From contig DAOWNU010000091.1 of the NCBI GenBank assembly GCA_030642425.1, forward strand, positions 1 to 7,521: a DNA stretch of 7,521 nt. Reading direction: 5' to 3'. The number at the start of each line of letters is the position of its first letter. Within the stretch, counting starts at the first letter, position 1. The DNA comes from a bacterium (GTDB lineage Bacteria > UBP14 > UBA6098). Below, piece after piece: positions 5,963 to 7,521 of this stretch. Under the pieces are notes generated by a model that saw only the letters and a list, made by a program, of their open reading frames with translations, made no database searches and was not told where the DNA came from. Made by a program: the position numbers and the translations under genes.

Positions 5963-7521
5963 TCACTCACCTCCCTCGATGGAGATAAGTCGTTCTATAG
6001 GTTCACCGGAACCATATATCTCGAAGTAAACCAAATTACCATTATTAATTAAAACGATCGGATTCGTATCAGGTATATCCACCCATCTATAAACTACATC
6101 ACCGTTTGTTTTTGAAAGGATTTGTATTTCCCTGTCCTCTGTCGATGGAGTTTCTCGCCCTATGAAATATGGATTACCGGAAGGTAGTATTCCTTTAATT
6201 GCTCCCGGTATTGCTGTTGAATCTTGCCAGATAAGCTCAAGCGAATCCGCAATATCGAAGAAATAAAGGTATAAAGGCGGATAGGGATCGCTTTCTGTTA
6301 AACGCACACCCCAATCTGGACCATCCCTGAAGGATAGAATCATATATCCGTAGCCAGCAGCGAAAAGAACACGGTCTGGTCTAACAACATCATGTGGGAT
6401 AACAAAGGTATATTCATACGCTTCGCTGACTTTAGAAATAGCGACACTATCGCCTACGTTCGTAAAACAGATTATCGAACCGTCTTCGCAGAGTTTCCCT
6501 TTAACGAAGTCCTGCTCTATGCCCGAATAGTTCACCTCATGAAAATGCCACGGCCTACCGTCAACAAGTGGCTCTCTGAATACTTCATATCCGGTAGAAT
6601 CATAAACGTAGGCAGTGTCTTGAGTGAAAGCGGCAATTCTTGAACCCACTATCTGGAAAGTAGGCTGATTTCTTCGATCCAAGCTAATACCACCGAGGAT
6701 TTCTCCATATTTTAAGATAGCGTAATCCCATTCGGGGAATAGAGAATCTTTTTTCGGCGACCATAGGCTTACAACTCCCAACCCTGAACTATTGAGTGCT
6801 TGATAAACCATGAAAGAGGGGTATGGGACTTTCCAGCTTGGATAGTCATAGTAAACTGGATTTACCGTTGTAGAATCGAAACTGAAGACACTGTCATATT
6901 CTATACTATGGTCATCCAGAGATATAAAGCTATCTACGTGAGAAAAAGAATGAAAGTTCTGGAAAATATGATTTTTCTGTACTACTAAAGGAGAGCCTGG
7001 AGCTACGATTGTATCGATAAAACCATTAGTGTCGATACGGATTGTCCCGTATAATGAACCGCTTGAATCTCTATCGTATATATGGCATTCAAGCCAGGTT
7101 TTTCCGTCTTCATCTATGACGAAATCGTATGGATATGGGTCTTTGTTTTCGGAACTCGGAAAATCGCCATTCCCTAATAACACATTTACTTCATAACCGA
7201 TATTAATCATCACTTCCACACTGTCCTCCGCTTCGTAGGTGGCTGTTTCGGCTTTTACTTTCGCCCAGAGTGAGTCTCCGGGGGTGTAGGTGTGGCAAAC
7301 GCTGTCGGAGGCGTCGGTCAGGTCCCAGGTGGCGTCGTTCTCCCAGTCGTAGTCGTAGGAGAATTCCGGCGGGGTGGGCAGTAGGCCGGTAGTCCATGTC
7401 GCGTCGTATATCGGGTTCACCAAAACACCATCGCCCCAGGCGGCGCCGTTTGCGAGTGTGCCGTCGTGGCCGTTGCCGGAGGAATCGGCGGTGTTTGTCC
7501 CAACGTCCTCGTCGAGGTGCC
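5963..7521 (-). CDS. Large LamG/PKD-like/beta-rich surface protein, C-terminal part
   Basis: The frame is open to the right edge, so the gene starts outside the window; the TTG at 7423 is an internal codon. 518 codons are visible. The first visible residues (7519-7424), HLDEDVGTNTADSSGNGHDG and then TLANGAAWGDG, match the start of a LamG/concanavalin-type jelly-roll domain, although little of that fold is left before the next module. A PKD-like segment follows (about 7400-7200: YDYDWEND, then HTYTPGDSLWAKVKAET). The remaining roughly 410 residues are beta-strand-rich with many Asp, Tyr, Trp and Gly, in irregular blocks (GNGDFPSSENKD, EDGSIICFTNVGDS, PSGNPYFIGRE) that suggest a beta-propeller, though no clean repeat is visible. 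The product ends in IEGGE with no sorting domain of its own. It is likely exported, but its signal peptide would be off-window. The stop codon lies one base before the start of the secreted peptidase, so the two are co-expressed. Base composition changes abruptly near 7200, at the PKD-like border. Confidence 0.75.
   Translation of the reverse strand, partial: HLDEDVGTNTADSSGNGHDGTLANGAAWGDGVLVNPIYDATWTTGLLPTPPEFSYDYDWENDATWDLTDASDSVCHTYTPGDSLWAKVKAETATYEAEDSVEVMINIGYEVNVLLGNGDFPSSENKDPYPYDFVIDEDGKTWLECHIYDRDSSGSLYGTIRIDTNGFIDTIVAPGSPLVVQKNHIFQNFHSFSHVDSFISLDDHSIEYDSVFSFDSTTVNPVYYDYPSWKVPYPSFMVYQALNSSGLGVVSLWSPKKDSLFPEWDYAILKYGEILGGISLDRRNQPTFQIVGSRIAAFTQDTAYVYDSTGYEVFREPLVDGRPWHFHEVNYSGIEQDFVKGKLCEDGSIICFTNVGDSVAISKVSEAYEYTFVIPHDVVRPDRVLFAAGYGYMILSFRDGPDWGVRLTESDPYPPLYLYFFDIADSLELIWQDSTAIPGAIKGILPSGNPYFIGRETPSTEDREIQILSKTNGDVVYRWVDIPDTNPIVLINNGNLVYFEIYGSGEPIERLISIEGGE
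5966..5974 (-). promoter_or_regulatory. Ribosome binding site inside the upstream gene's last codons
   Basis: GGAGGTGA (5974-5967) matches the extended Shine-Dalgarno sequence. From the end of GGAGG there are 8 bases to the ATG at 5961. It lies in the last codons of the upstream gene, whose TGA (5965-5963) is separated from the ATG by one base. This fixes the peptidase start and suggests translational coupling. Confidence 0.8.

Noticed and set aside
5968..5970. GTG start for the peptidase
   Set aside because: This GTG overlaps the ribosome site GGAGGTGA. The ATG nine bases downstream has ideal spacing and begins a typical signal peptide (MKK...).
7421..7423. TTG at 7423 as the start of the LamG/PKD-like gene
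   Set aside because: The frame stays open to the right edge and encodes a recognisable LamG-like segment upstream of it.

Overview
The window looks like a piece of a Gram-negative bacterium from the FCB/candidate-phylum range (Bacteroidetes-Ignavibacteria-Cloacimonetes-WOR-3-like). The main clue is a secreted protein that ends in a PNPFN...IYDILGR...SGVYFVRI...KMTLLK module, the type A sorting / FlgD-like C-terminal domain typical of these lineages. Large modular surface proteins (M23 peptidase, Big_5-like, LamG-like and PKD-like modules) fit the same picture. The exact phylum cannot be fixed from the sequence.

Layout. (1) Positions 1-1493, plus strand: the 3' part of a membrane-anchored protein with a degenerate glutamine-amidotransferase-like domain, an Ig/MG2-like domain and a C-terminal transmembrane anchor. 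Such proteins commonly belong to MoxR/DUF58/VWA (Bat-like) loci. (2) Positions 1494-1676: an intergenic strip packed with repeats. It has a 14-bp tandem repeat, a CCCTGAGCTTGTCGAAGGG element of a kind scattered through many genomes, a strong terminator and two more hairpins. (3) Positions 1677-2654, minus strand: a 325-residue protein with an all-helical N-terminal part, a Gly/Pro/Glu linker and a fibronectin-III-like C-terminus, without a signal peptide. (4) Positions 2655-3288: 634 bp with no convincing gene, dominated by a 21-bp tandem array of 17 full units without a single indel. The array grades from a 21-bp simple pattern into a 42-bp alternating pattern, and two promoter-like sites for the minus strand lie beside it. 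(5) Positions 3289-5961, minus strand: a secreted M23-type metallopeptidase with a Big_5-like domain and a C-terminal sorting domain. (6) Positions 5963 to the right edge, minus strand: the 3' part of a large LamG/PKD/beta-rich protein. It ends one base before the peptidase start codon, so the two genes form an operon.

The two operon genes probably make envelope or extracellular proteins in one transcript. Both show sharp base-composition breaks that match domain borders, which suggests modules were exchanged between surface-protein genes. The most unusual feature is the 21-bp array. It could encode heptad peptides, act as phased protein-binding sites, or be a minisatellite in the leader of the 325-residue gene, and the sequence alone does not decide between these. 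No RNA gene, CRISPR array or insertion sequence was seen.
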